DNA from: Steroidobacteraceae bacterium
GTDB lineage: Bacteria; Pseudomonadota; Gammaproteobacteria; Steroidobacterales; Steroidobacteraceae
Reading direction: 5' to 3'
DNA length: 64,000 nt
Assembly (NCBI GenBank): GCA_027531255.1
Contig: JAPZRU010000012.1
Span: 124,001-188,000, forward strand
Below are positions 9,873 to 17,775 of this stretch, in pieces. Under the pieces are notes generated by a model that saw nothing but the letters and a program-made list of their open reading frames with translations, did not search any database and was not told the origin of the DNA. The position numbers and the translations under genes were made by a program. The first letter of the stretch is position 1. Each line of letters begins with the position of its first letter.

Positions 9873-10061
9873 GGGATGGGCGTCGGGGTCGCGGCGGGCG
9901 CGCGGGAACGGACAAGGATAGCGGGCCCCCGCAGGCCCGCGAAGTACACGTTGCGGAAACCGTGGGCCGCGCCGCGCCAGCCTGGCAGCGACCCCGCGGG
10001 CGCCCCCGGCGCGGGCGTTAAGATCCGGACGCCGCCACCCGCGGCGGCGGGTTCGAACTGC
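9873..10061. other. Divergent intergenic region, maf / histidine kinase
   Basis: 189-base gap between the divergent maf and histidine kinase genes. It must hold both promoters, but no convincing -35/-10 pair was found. A GC-rich stretch GCCGCCACCCGCGGCGGCGG just before the kinase start can fold into a short hairpin that would cover the translation start region. Confidence 0.4.
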
Positions 10062-11426
10062 ATGGACAACCCGGTTCCCGCGCCCCGACGTGCCCGCGCC
10101 GTCCCCGGGCTCCTGATCGCGATCTTCCTGCTGAGCGAAGCCCTGCTGCTCGCGAACGTCGTCGTCTACATGATGAACGCGCGCGAGGCGAGCGCGCGCG
10201 CCACGGCCGCCGAGCGGCAGGCCCACGTCCCCGAACGGATCGCCACCGTGCGTGGCCTCGTCACCGCCGTCGAATCCGCGGCGCGCGGGCACGCGCTGAC
10301 CGGCGACGCCCGGCACGCGGTCGTCCATGCCGCGGCGCGACGGGAACTCGAGGCCGCGCTCGACGCGTTGGAGCGCACGGCCGCCCCCGAGGTCGCCTCC
10401 GCCGCCGACCTCGCGCGGCTGCGCGCCCTCGTCGCCGACGAACTGGCGATCACGGACGCGCTGCTGGCCCGCCCGCCTGGCACCCCGCCACCGGAGGCGG
10501 CTACCGCCGGTCCCGCGCTGATGGCGGCGATCCGCGCCGAGCTCGCCACGCTCGCGTTGCGCACGGAGCGCGAACTGGAGGCGCGCCGCGCGGCGACCGT
10601 CCGCGCGGAGTGGCTGACGGCCGGCTCGCTGGTCGCGGTGACCGCGCTCGCGATGCTGACCATCGCGCTGTTCCACCGCCGGATGCGCCGCTACCTCGAG
10701 GAGCGCCGCGCGGCGGAGGACCGGCTGACCGCGACCAACGAGTCGCTGAACCTGATGGTGGCCGAACGCACGGGCGAGCTGACCCGCCTGTCGGGCCACC
10801 TGATCTCGAGCGCCGAGGAGGAGAAGGCCGCGTTCGCGCGCGAACTGCACGACGCGCTCGGCAGCAACCTGACGGCCGTCGACATCGACGTGAAGTGGGT
10901 CGAGAAGAAGCTCCGCGACCGCGAGCCGGAGCTGGCGGACCGGCTGCGGCGCGCGCTCGTCGTGCTCGAACAGGCCGTGGACGTGAAGCGCAACGTGATC
11001 GAGGCGCTGCGCCCGAGCCTGCTCGACATGCTGGGGCTCGCGACCGCGCTCGAGTCGCTGTGCGAGGAGTTCGCGCGCCGCTCCGGCGTCGACTGCATCC
11101 CGGACCTCGACCAGGAGCTGCCCGAGCTGGCCCCCGACGTCTCGATCGCGCTGTACCGCGTCGTGCAGGAAGCGCTCGCGAACGTGCGGGCGCACGCGCA
11201 GGCGAAGACGGTGCGCGTCGCGCTGCACCGGGAGGCCGAGCACCTGCACCTCGTCGTCGAGGACGACGGCGTCGGCATCCCGGAAGACACCATCGCGCGT
11301 ACGAAGTCGCACGGGCTGGTCGGCATGCGGGAACGCATCCGCGTGCTCGGCGGCGAGTTCCGGCTGCACGCGGGCGCCGGCGGACGCGGCACCGTGGTGG
11401 ACGCGCTCGTGCCGCGGCCGGCGTAG
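10062..11426 (+). CDS. CHASE3-type sensor histidine kinase, HisKA_3 family
   Basis: Membrane sensor kinase of 454 aa with NarL-type kinase architecture. Two membrane segments (about residues 17-38 and 182-207) flank a periplasmic helical region that resembles CHASE3. A short coiled coil leads to the HisKA_3 H-box ELHDALGSNLTAVD, with the phospho-acceptor His at residue 263. The HATPase domain shows VVQEALANVRAHA (N box), DDGVGIP (G1) and GLVGMRERI (G2). No response regulator is adjacent, so it is an orphan whose partner lies elsewhere. It faces opposite to the surrounding rlmH and maf genes, which suggests insertion into a conserved block. Confidence 0.9.
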   Translation: MDNPVPAPRRARAVPGLLIAIFLLSEALLLANVVVYMMNAREASARATAAERQAHVPERIATVRGLVTAVESAARGHALTGDARHAVVHAAARRELEAALDALERTAAPEVASAADLARLRALVADELAITDALLARPPGTPPPEAATAGPALMAAIRAELATLALRTERELEARRAATVRAEWLTAGSLVAVTALAMLTIALFHRRMRRYLEERRAAEDRLTATNESLNLMVAERTGELTRLSGHLISSAEEEKAAFARELHDALGSNLTAVDIDVKWVEKKLRDREPELADRLRRALVVLEQAVDVKRNVIEALRPSLLDMLGLATALESLCEEFARRSGVDCIPDLDQELPELAPDVSIALYRVVQEALANVRAHAQAKTVRVALHREAEHLHLVVEDDGVGIPEDTIARTKSHGLVGMRERIRVLGGEFRLHAGAGGRGTVVDALVPRPA

Positions 11427-11440
11427 CGGCTCGCCGGCCG
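11415..11440 (+). terminator. GC hairpin over the histidine kinase stop codon
   Basis: A perfect 9-bp stem, CGGCCGGCG (11415-11423) with CGCCGGCCG (11432-11440), and an 8-base loop that contains the stop codon. No U-tract follows, so it is at best a weak or Rho-assisted terminator between convergent genes. Confidence 0.4.
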
Positions 11441-11549
11441 GCAGTCACGAGGTGCGCAGGCCGCTGGCCGCCGCGCGCGGGAGCGCGGCACACGACCGCG
11501 TCCGGGCCCTGGAGCGCGCACCGCCGACGCCGACCCGCGCGGCGTCACG

Positions 11550-12014
11550 TCAGGCGCGGTGGTACGGGTGTCCCTTCGTCAGGCTGATCGCGCGATACAG
11601 CGCCTCCGCGAGCACGACGCGCGCGAGGCCGTGCGGGAGCGTGAGCGCGGACAGCGACAGTCGTTCGTCGGCGCGGGCGAGGCAGTCGGGCGCGAGGCCG
11701 TCGGGCCCGCCGATCAGGAACGCGAGGTCGCGCCCGTCCTGCAGGCGCTTCTGCCACCACTTCGCCAGCGCCGGCGTGTCGAGCGTGCGGCCCGTCACGT
11801 CGAGCGCGACGACGTAGTGCGCGGGCGAGACGAGGGCGAGCATCTTCTCGCCCTCGTCGCGGATCGCGCGCTCGACTCCGCCCCGCCCGCGCTGCACTTC
11901 GATCTCGCGCAGCTCGAGCGGGGTCTCGGGCGGCAGCCGGCGCGCGTACTCCGCGTAGCCCGCGTTCATCCAGTCCGGCAGGCGCGTGCCCGCCGCGACG
12001 AGACGCACGCGCAC
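11550..12014 (-). CDS. rlmH: 23S rRNA (pseudouridine1915-N3)-methyltransferase
   Basis: SPOUT-fold methyltransferase of 154 aa, the normal RlmH length. It methylates pseudouridine 1915 in helix 69 of 23S rRNA on assembled 70S ribosomes. The SAM-binding knot shows FLIGGPDGL and SLSALTLPHGLARVVLAEALYR; the C-terminus HPYHRA matches the family NNHPYHR tail. It lies 9 bases after rsfS in the conserved nadD-rsfS-rlmH order. Confidence 0.96.
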   Translation of the reverse strand: MRVRLVAAGTRLPDWMNAGYAEYARRLPPETPLELREIEVQRGRGGVERAIRDEGEKMLALVSPAHYVVALDVTGRTLDTPALAKWWQKRLQDGRDLAFLIGGPDGLAPDCLARADERLSLSALTLPHGLARVVLAEALYRAISLTKGHPYHRA

Positions 12015-12023
12015 CGCGGCCGC

Positions 12024-12560
12024 TCAGCCCGCGGCGCGATCGGCCGAGCGCACGTCCCAGAGCTTCTCGAGGCCGTAGAACTCGCGCACGCGCGGCAGCA
12101 TCACGTGGACGATCACGTCGTTCAGGTCGACGAGGACCCACTCGCCGTCGCGCTCGCCCTCGACGCCGTACGGCCGGTAGCCGGCCTCCTTGGCGCGCTC
12201 GACCACGCGGCCCGCCAGCGACTTGACGTGGCGGTCCGAGGTGCCCGACGCGACCACGATCGTGTCGGCGACGTCGGTCAGCTTGCGGACGTCGAGCACG
12301 ACGACGTTCTGGGCCTTCATGTCGTCCAGCGCGGCCGTGACGACGTCGGCGAGGCCCGGCCGCGCGGGGGCGGCCTTCGGCTTCGCTCGTGCCTTCGCGG
12401 CGCGGCCCGCGGCGGGCTTCGCGGCGGCGGTGCGGGGCCGGCCTGCGGCCGGCTTGGGCGACGCGGGCTTCCGGGCGGCGGATTCGCCCTTCGCACCGCC
12501 CGACTTGCGGGCCGCCGACTTCGCGGCGGGCCTGGACTCGCTCGTTTTCGTGGGAGTCAT
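12024..12560 (-). CDS. rsfS: Ribosomal silencing factor RsfS with long basic N-terminal tail
   Basis: RsfS binds L14 (uL14) on the large subunit and blocks subunit joining in starvation. The conserved domain spans about residues 69-178, with KAQNVVVLDVRKLTDVADT, a GTSDRHVKS segment, and GEWVLVDLNDVIVHVM. Ahead of it are about 68 residues of Ala, Lys, Pro, Arg and Ser that look like a histone H1-type tail; typical RsfS is 105-120 aa and lacks this. The ATG at 12560 overlaps the nadD stop by 4 bases, which supports the long form. The tail may be disordered and bind RNA. Confidence 0.93.
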   Translation of the reverse strand: MTPTKTSESRPAAKSAARKSGGAKGESAARKPASPKPAAGRPRTAAAKPAAGRAAKARAKPKAAPARPGLADVVTAALDDMKAQNVVVLDVRKLTDVADTIVVASGTSDRHVKSLAGRVVERAKEAGYRPYGVEGERDGEWVLVDLNDVIVHVMLPRVREFYGLEKLWDVRSADRAAG

Positions 12561-13201
12561 CCCCGGGTTTCGTCCTTTCGGGCGTAGCAGCCCGTCTCCA
12601 GAATGATTCGACGCACGCCGTCCGGCATCAGGAAGCGAGGGTCGCGGCCTGCGGCGATCAGGCTCCGCACCTCGGTCGAGGAAATCTCGAGCTGCGTGAC
12701 CGCATGGATGTAGATGCGGCCGGCGAGCGACTCGTGCAAGTCCGATACCCGGGCCGTGCCACGCTCGACGAGGAGCTCGCCGAGCGTGCCGGTGGTCGGC
12801 GCGCGCCAGCCGGGCCGGTGCGCGACCACGAGGTGCGCGAGGCCGAACAGGTCGCGCCAGCGGTGCCAGTTCGGCAGCCCGAGGAACGCGTCCATGCCGA
12901 TCACGAGACACAGCGGACGACCCGGGTGCTCGGTGCGCAGGTCGCCGAGCGTCTCGACGGTGTACGAGGGACCGGCCTTGCGAATTTCGCGGCCGTCGAC
13001 CACGAAGCCAGGCTGGCCGGCCACGGCCGCCTCGACCATCGCGAGCCGACGCTCGTTGCTCGCCACGGTGCGCTCGCGGTGCGGCGGGTTGCCCGCCGGC
13101 ATGAAGCGCATCTCGGGCAGGCGCAGCAGCTCGATCAGCTCGAAAGCCGTGCGCAGGTGCCCGTAATGGATGGGGTCGAAGGTGCCGCCGAAGATGCCCA
13201 T
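12557..13201 (-). CDS. nadD: Nicotinate-nucleotide adenylyltransferase
   Basis: Adenylylates nicotinate mononucleotide in NAD synthesis, 214 aa. The nucleotidyltransferase signature GGTFDPIHYGHLRTA is at the N-terminus, with MPAGNPPHR and the C-terminal ISSTEVR motif. The ATG at 13201 is chosen because it sits just before GGTFDP as in the family, though the ribosome binding site is poor. Open frame continues upstream without a good start codon. It is separated from holA by 170 bases. Confidence 0.95.
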   Translation of the reverse strand: MGIFGGTFDPIHYGHLRTAFELIELLRLPEMRFMPAGNPPHRERTVASNERRLAMVEAAVAGQPGFVVDGREIRKAGPSYTVETLGDLRTEHPGRPLCLVIGMDAFLGLPNWHRWRDLFGLAHLVVAHRPGWRAPTTGTLGELLVERGTARVSDLHESLAGRIYIHAVTQLEISSTEVRSLIAAGRDPRFLMPDGVRRIILETGCYARKDETRG

Positions 13202-13371
13202 CGGGGCGGTCGGCAGGAGGCTCCCGACCCCGGAGTCGCCCGCCGCGGACGACGGCGTCCGGGAGGGATCGGCTGGGGTCGTCAAGCGCGACCGCTCGGC
13301 TGCGGCTTCAGCATCGAGCCCTAACGTGCCTGAAATCACCCGCGGATGCAAAACGCATCGACCGCACGGCG
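13202..13371. other. Spacer between holA and nadD
   Basis: 170-base gap between holA and nadD, both on the minus strand. The half next to nadD has coding-like composition in the nadD frame but no usable start codon. No promoter or terminator was recognised. Confidence 0.4.
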
Positions 13372-14388
13372 TCAGCGCGTCGCGCGCGCGGGCCAACCCT
13401 CGAGCCCGGCCAGGCCGGTGGCGAGGCGCCGCAGTTCGCTCCAGCGATCGCCGCGCCGCGCGCCCTTCATCACGGCGTCGGCGTGCGCCGCGCGGAGCAG
13501 CAGTTCGCGCAGGCGCGCGCGCGGCAGGCGGCGCGCCGCCCGCTCGAGCAGGGCCTGGCGCCGACGCCCGCCCCGGAACAGGCGCTTCGGCGCACCCTGC
13601 GGCGGTCGCGGCGACCACTGCAGGCACGCGCGGATCTCCTCGGCGAGCGACCAGAGCACCAGCACCTCGCCCTCGCCCTCGGCCTCGAGGCCGTCGAGCA
13701 CGCGCACCGTGCGCGCGAGATCGCCGGCGAGCGCGGCTTCGCCGAGCTGGAACAGGTGGAAGCGCGCGGTGTCGGCGACCGACTCGGCGACCGTGTGCGC
13801 GTCCACCGGCCCCGGCCCGCAGGCGAGCGCGAGTCGTTCGATCTCCTGGTGCGCGCTGACGAGATTGCCCTCGCACCGTTCCGCGAGCAGCGCGACCGCC
13901 TCGGCGTCGGGCACGAGACCGGCGCGCCGCAGCCGCGCCTCGATCCAGCCGGGCAGCTGCTCGGTAAGCAGCTGCTCGACGTCCACGAAATGCGCGCCCG
14001 TCTCGAAGGCCTTGACCCACGCCGCCTGCTTGTCGGCCCACTCGAGCTTGTCGGTGAGCACCAGCACGACGAGATCCGGCGCGGGCTTCGTCGCGAGTTC
14101 GACGAGCACGCGCGCCCCGTCCGCGAGCGGCTTCGAGGTCAGGCGGATCTCGAGCAGGCGGCGCTCGGCGAACAGCGACAGCGAGCGCGTCTCGGCCTCG
14201 ACCACGCCCCAGTCGAACCCGCGATCCGCGAACACGACCTGGCGGTTGGCGTAGCCCTCGGCGCGCGCCTTCGCCCGGATCGCGTCGGCGCACTCGCCGG
14301 CCAGCAGGGGCTCGTCGGCCGAGATCAGCCAGGCCGGGACGAGCGCGCCCGACAGGTGTCGGCCCAGGGTTTCGGGTACGAGTCGCAT
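13372..14388 (-). CDS. holA: DNA polymerase III delta subunit
   Basis: Clamp-loader delta subunit, 338 aa, the usual length. It opens the beta clamp during loading. Recognisable segments are LISADEPLLAGECADAIR at the N-terminus, LLEIRLTSKP, LVLVLTDKLEWADK and the central EGNLVSAHQEIERLAL. The ATG at 14388 is used because the family begins close to this MRL. In most gammaproteobacteria holA directly follows lptE; here lptE is 15.4 kb away. Confidence 0.93.
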   Translation of the reverse strand: MRLVPETLGRHLSGALVPAWLISADEPLLAGECADAIRAKARAEGYANRQVVFADRGFDWGVVEAETRSLSLFAERRLLEIRLTSKPLADGARVLVELATKPAPDLVVLVLTDKLEWADKQAAWVKAFETGAHFVDVEQLLTEQLPGWIEARLRRAGLVPDAEAVALLAERCEGNLVSAHQEIERLALACGPGPVDAHTVAESVADTARFHLFQLGEAALAGDLARTVRVLDGLEAEGEGEVLVLWSLAEEIRACLQWSPRPPQGAPKRLFRGGRRRQALLERAARRLPRARLRELLLRAAHADAVMKGARRGDRWSELRRLATGLAGLEGWPARATR

Positions 14389-14449
14389 CGCCGGATTATC
14401 GGTGACCCCGCGCCACCACACCTAGCGCGGCGACGACCGGCCGGACGCA

Positions 14450-14459
14450 GGGGGGGGGG
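14450..14459. repeat. Homopolymer of ten G upstream of the zinc operon
   Basis: An uninterrupted run of ten G, 9 bases upstream of the candidate extended -10. It lies where the -35/-10 spacer would fall, so slippage here could change promoter strength. Confidence 0.7.
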
Positions 14460-14465
14460 TGCTGA

Positions 14466-14480
14466 TGTGATATAGTAACA
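14466..14480 (+). promoter_or_regulatory. Zur-like operator over an extended -10 promoter
   Basis: The sequence TGTGATATAGTAACA matches 11 of 14 defined positions of the gammaproteobacterial Zur consensus TGTTATA-N-TATAACA. It includes an extended -10, TGATATAGT (14468-14476). From this -10, transcription would start next to the ATG at 14485, giving a leaderless or near-leaderless message. The stretch is strikingly AT-rich for this genome. The genes that follow are all of zinc-uptake type, which supports the operator call; binding is inferred. Confidence 0.55.
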
Positions 14481-14484
14481 AGCA

Positions 14485-14847
14485 ATGCGATCCCCGTTTC
14501 CCAATCCGCTCCGGCCCACCGACCGCGCCCGCCGCCGGGTGCTGGCGCTCGCGCTCGTGGCGCTCGTGGGCTGGCTCGGGATCTCCGCGGGGCACCTGCC
14601 GGGCGAGGCCCACGCCCACTCTCACGCTCACTCATCCCACGAGCCCGCCACCGGCGAGCACGGCCACGCCGACCGGCCGCACCTCTGCGCGGCCTGCCTC
14701 GCGCTCGAGCGCGCGAACGGCGGCGCTGCGCCGCCCGCCGTACCGCCGCCGCCCGCGGCGCAGGCCGCCGATTCCTCGCCCGCGGTGGCGCCGCTGCCGG
14801 CCGGCGCGCGGGCCGGCGCACACCGGAGCCGAGCCCCGCCCGCCTGA
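14485..14847 (+). CDS. Small exported His-rich protein with CxxC
   Basis: First gene of the putative zinc operon, 120 aa. A hydrophobic segment at about residues 19-36 looks like a signal peptide or anchor. It is followed by a His cluster (HAHSHAHSSH, then HGHADRPH) and a CAAC motif, then a Pro/Ala-rich tail. Small proteins of this make-up (DUF2946-like) occur near metal-uptake genes. Binding zinc in the periplasm is inferred. No ribosome binding site precedes the ATG, in keeping with a leaderless start. Confidence 0.65.
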   Translation: MRSPFPNPLRPTDRARRRVLALALVALVGWLGISAGHLPGEAHAHSHAHSSHEPATGEHGHADRPHLCAACLALERANGGAAPPAVPPPPAAQAADSSPAVAPLPAGARAGAHRSRAPPA

Positions 14848-14937
14848 GGCGCCGAGACTCTCGACGCTCGCAGGTCCCGGGCCCGGCCCGGGCGGACTCG
14901 CTCACGGCGGCCCCGCCGCCACTCCGGAATCCCAGCC

Positions 14938-17052
14938 ATGTACCTTTCCCGTTCACTGTCCCGCGCGGTCGCCACCGTGCTCGCCATCGCGGCCGCGCCC
15001 GTCGCCGCCTACGCCGCCGGCGCCGACCGCGGCGACGGCCTGCAGGAGATCGTCGTCACCGCCGCGCCCCTGTCCCGCTCGCCGCTCGAGATCGCGCAGC
15101 CGACCACGGTGCTCGCGGGCGTCGACCTGCGGCGCAGCCTTGGCGCCAGCCTCGGCGAAACGCTGTCCGAGCAGCTCGGCGTCACCGGCACCTGGTTCGG
15201 CCCCAACTCCAGCCGCCCGGTGATCCGCGGCCTCGGCGGCGAGCGCGTGCTGATGCTCGAGGACGGCATCGAGTCGCTCGACGCCTCCGCACTGTCCCAG
15301 GACCACGCAGTCACGATCGAGGGCCTCGCCGCCGACCAGATCGAGATCCTCAAGGGCCCCGCGACGCTGCTGTACGGCAACGGTGCCGCCGGCGGGCTCG
15401 TCAACGTCCTCACCAACCGCATCCACTCGGTGCTGCCGGACGATCCGACCGGCGCGATCGAGGTACGGGCCGACACCGCGCTCGGCGAGCAGACCGCGGC
15501 CGGACGCGTCGACTTCGCGGTCGGCCGCCTGGCGGTGCACGCGGACGCGTATACGCGCACCACCGACGACGTGGAAATCCCCGGCTTCGCGATGTCGGCG
15601 GCCGAACGCGCCGAGGAACTGGCCGAGGGCGAGGAGCTCGACGACGAGCCCGGCAAGATCGAGAACTCGGCGGGCCGCGCCGACGGCGGCGGCTTCGGCG
15701 TCTCGTACGTCGGCGACCGCGGCTTCCTGGGCCTGAGCTACACGCGGTTCGAGACGCGCTACGGGCTGCCCGGCAAGAAGAAGCACGAGCACGGCGACGA
15801 TCACGATGACGAGGCGGACGCACCGCCGATTGCTGCGGCGGAGGGCGACGAGGAGGCAGAGGCCGGGCCGAAGATCGACCTGCGGCAGAACCGCTACGAC
15901 CTCGCCGGCGAGCTCGCGGGCGGGGAGGGCTGGTTCCGGCGGTTGCGCGTGCGCTCGACGTTCAGCGACTACACCCACGCGGAGCTGGAGGGCGACGGCG
16001 CGATCGGCACGCTGTTCGAGCAGGACGGCTGGGAGACGCGGGTTGCGGTGGACCACGCCTTCGGCGCCTTCCGCGGCACCGCCGGCGTGCAGTTCCGCGA
16101 CCAGGACTTCGTAGCCTCCGGCGAGGAGGCGTTCGTGCCGCCCTCGCGGACGCGCAACGCCGGCGTGTTCGTGTTCCAGGAGCGGCCGGTCGAGACCGGC
16201 GCGGGGCGGGTGACGCTCGAGTTCGGCGGCCGGCTCGAGCGCCAGACCGTCGATCCCGAGGCCGGCCTCGGCCTGCCCGACTACGACGAGACCAGCTACA
16301 CGCTGTCTGCCGGCGCGGTCTGGCGCTTCAGGCCGACCGCCGCGTTCGCGGCGAACCTGACGCGCGCGGAACGCCACCCGACCTCGACCGAACTCTACGC
16401 CGAGGGTCCCCACGCGGCCGTCCGGCGCTACGAGATCGGCGATCCCACCCTCGAAAAGGAGACCTCCACCTCGCTCGACCTGGCGCTGCGTTCGACGGGC
16501 GAGGCGCGCGTGCGCTGGCAGGTGAACGCCTACCTGAACGACTTCGCCGACTTCGTCTACCTGCAGCCGACCGGCGCGGTCGAGGACGACTTCGACGTCT
16601 ACGAGTTCCGGCAGGACGACGCGCGGACGTGGGGCGTGGAGGCCGAGGTCGAGTTCCCGCTGCTCTCGACCGCCCGCGGCGACCTCGGCGCGCGTCTCGC
16701 GGGCGACTACGTGCGCGGCGAGCTGGCCGACGGCGGCCCGCTGCCGCAGCTGCCGCCGCTGCGCGTCGGCGCGGAACTCGCCTGGAAGACGCCGCGCTTC
16801 GAGGCGGGTGCCTCCGTCTACCGGTACGCGGAGCAGGACCGGGTGGCCGAGTTCGAGCGGCCGACCGACGGCTACACGCTGCTCGGGCTCGACGTCTCGT
16901 GGCGGGTCGCGAGCGCCGGCGGGCAGGCCCTCCTGTTCGCGCGGGCCTCGAACCTGCTGGACGAGGAGGCGCGCCGCCACACCTCCCCGTTGAAGGAGTT
17001 CGCCCCGCTGCCCGGGCGCTCGTTCACCGCGGGCGTCCGGTTCGACTTCTGA
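14938..17052 (+). CDS. TonB-dependent receptor, ZnuD-like
   Basis: Outer-membrane receptor of 704 aa with signal peptide (about residues 1-27), plug domain (TonB-box-like EIVVTA, then RPVIRGLGGERVLMLEDGIE and QIEILKGPATLLYGNGAAGG) and a beta-barrel ending in Phe (GVRFDF). An extracellular loop at about residues 279-292 is rich in His and Asp (KKHEHGDDHDDE), as in ZnuD, where such a loop captures zinc. It is the only outer-membrane gene of this operon, so zinc or a zinc complex is the likely substrate. The family call is firm; the substrate is inferred from loop and neighbours. Confidence 0.88.
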   Translation: MYLSRSLSRAVATVLAIAAAPVAAYAAGADRGDGLQEIVVTAAPLSRSPLEIAQPTTVLAGVDLRRSLGASLGETLSEQLGVTGTWFGPNSSRPVIRGLGGERVLMLEDGIESLDASALSQDHAVTIEGLAADQIEILKGPATLLYGNGAAGGLVNVLTNRIHSVLPDDPTGAIEVRADTALGEQTAAGRVDFAVGRLAVHADAYTRTTDDVEIPGFAMSAAERAEELAEGEELDDEPGKIENSAGRADGGGFGVSYVGDRGFLGLSYTRFETRYGLPGKKKHEHGDDHDDEADAPPIAAAEGDEEAEAGPKIDLRQNRYDLAGELAGGEGWFRRLRVRSTFSDYTHAELEGDGAIGTLFEQDGWETRVAVDHAFGAFRGTAGVQFRDQDFVASGEEAFVPPSRTRNAGVFVFQERPVETGAGRVTLEFGGRLERQTVDPEAGLGLPDYDETSYTLSAGAVWRFRPTAAFAANLTRAERHPTSTELYAEGPHAAVRRYEIGDPTLEKETSTSLDLALRSTGEARVRWQVNAYLNDFADFVYLQPTGAVEDDFDVYEFRQDDARTWGVEAEVEFPLLSTARGDLGARLAGDYVRGELADGGPLPQLPPLRVGAELAWKTPRFEAGASVYRYAEQDRVAEFERPTDGYTLLGLDVSWRVASAGGQALLFARASNLLDEEARRHTSPLKEFAPLPGRSFTAGVRFDF

Positions 17053-17080
17053 GTACCTTTGCATCACGGAACCGTCGTGA

Positions 17081-17110
17081 CGTCCGGTGGTCGATACCGA
17101 CCACCGGACG
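17081..17110 (+). terminator. Perfect 13-bp intergenic hairpin
   Basis: Stem CGTCCGGTGGTCG (17081-17093) pairs perfectly with CGACCACCGGACG (17098-17110) around the tetraloop ATAC. It lies between the receptor stop and the DUF2796 gene. No U-tract follows, so it may act as an attenuator or a 3'-end protector that sets receptor-to-transporter ratio. Confidence 0.6.
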
Positions 17111-17132
17111 CCGACCCACAGGACGCCAGCCC

Positions 17133-17774
17133 ATGCGACAGAACGCTCCCCCGACCCGCCGCCCCGCCCACGCCCCCGGCTGGCTCGCCGGGTGCGTACT
17201 CGCCGCGCTGGCGGGCCCCGCGCTCGCCACCGAGGAGTTCACCCAGCACGCCGCCCACGAGCATGGCAAGGCGACGCTCGACGTCGCGCTGGACGGCGGC
17301 ACGCTCACCGTTGCGCTCGCTACGCCGGCGATCAACGTACTCGGCTTCGAGCGCCCGCCGCGCACCGACGCGGAGAAGAAGGCCGTCGCGGACGCCACCG
17401 CGCTGCTCCGCGCGCACGCGCGGCTGTTCGCGTTCCCGGTGGCGGCCCGCTGCACGGCCGGTTCGTCGTCGGTGACCGCCCCGGAGTGGTCGTCGGGCGG
17501 CCACGCGCACGGCAAGGACACCAAGCACGACCACGCGCACGGCGACGGCAAGCGCCATGCGCACGATCACGCCCACGATCACGAGCACCATCACGCCGAC
17601 TATGCGGCGCGCTGGACCTTCACCTGCGCGCAACCCGCCGCCCTCGGCTTCTTCGAGGCGCCGCTGGTCGACCGGCTGCAGCCGGGCACGACCGTGCAGG
17701 CGAACGTGGTGACCGGCGCGCTGCAGACGCGCCAGGACCTGAAGACCGGCGCGATCCGCGTCCGGCTGCGCTGA
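17133..17774 (+). CDS. DUF2796 (ZrgA-type) periplasmic zinc-binding protein
   Basis: Exported protein of 213 aa with signal peptide ending near ALATEEF. The mature N-terminus reads AAHEHGKATLDVALDGGTL, typical of DUF2796. The middle (about residues 125-153) is very His-rich (GHAHGKDTKHDHAHGDG, then repeated HDHAHDH). In Vibrio cholerae the family member ZrgA works with an ABC transporter in zinc uptake. The next gene starts 1 base after this stop, so they are co-transcribed. Confidence 0.88.
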   Translation: MRQNAPPTRRPAHAPGWLAGCVLAALAGPALATEEFTQHAAHEHGKATLDVALDGGTLTVALATPAINVLGFERPPRTDAEKKAVADATALLRAHARLFAFPVAARCTAGSSSVTAPEWSSGGHAHGKDTKHDHAHGDGKRHAHDHAHDHEHHHADYAARWTFTCAQPAALGFFEAPLVDRLQPGTTVQANVVTGALQTRQDLKTGAIRVRLR

Positions 17775-17775
17775 C

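Noticed and set aside
11415-11440. Strong intrinsic terminator after the histidine kinase
   Set aside because: The stem is perfect but no U-tract follows and it includes the stop codon, so only a weak terminator is listed.
13202-13371. Longer NadD starting upstream of 13201
   Set aside because: The frame is open but has no ATG, GTG or TTG in a good context, and the family begins right at the GGTFDP motif.
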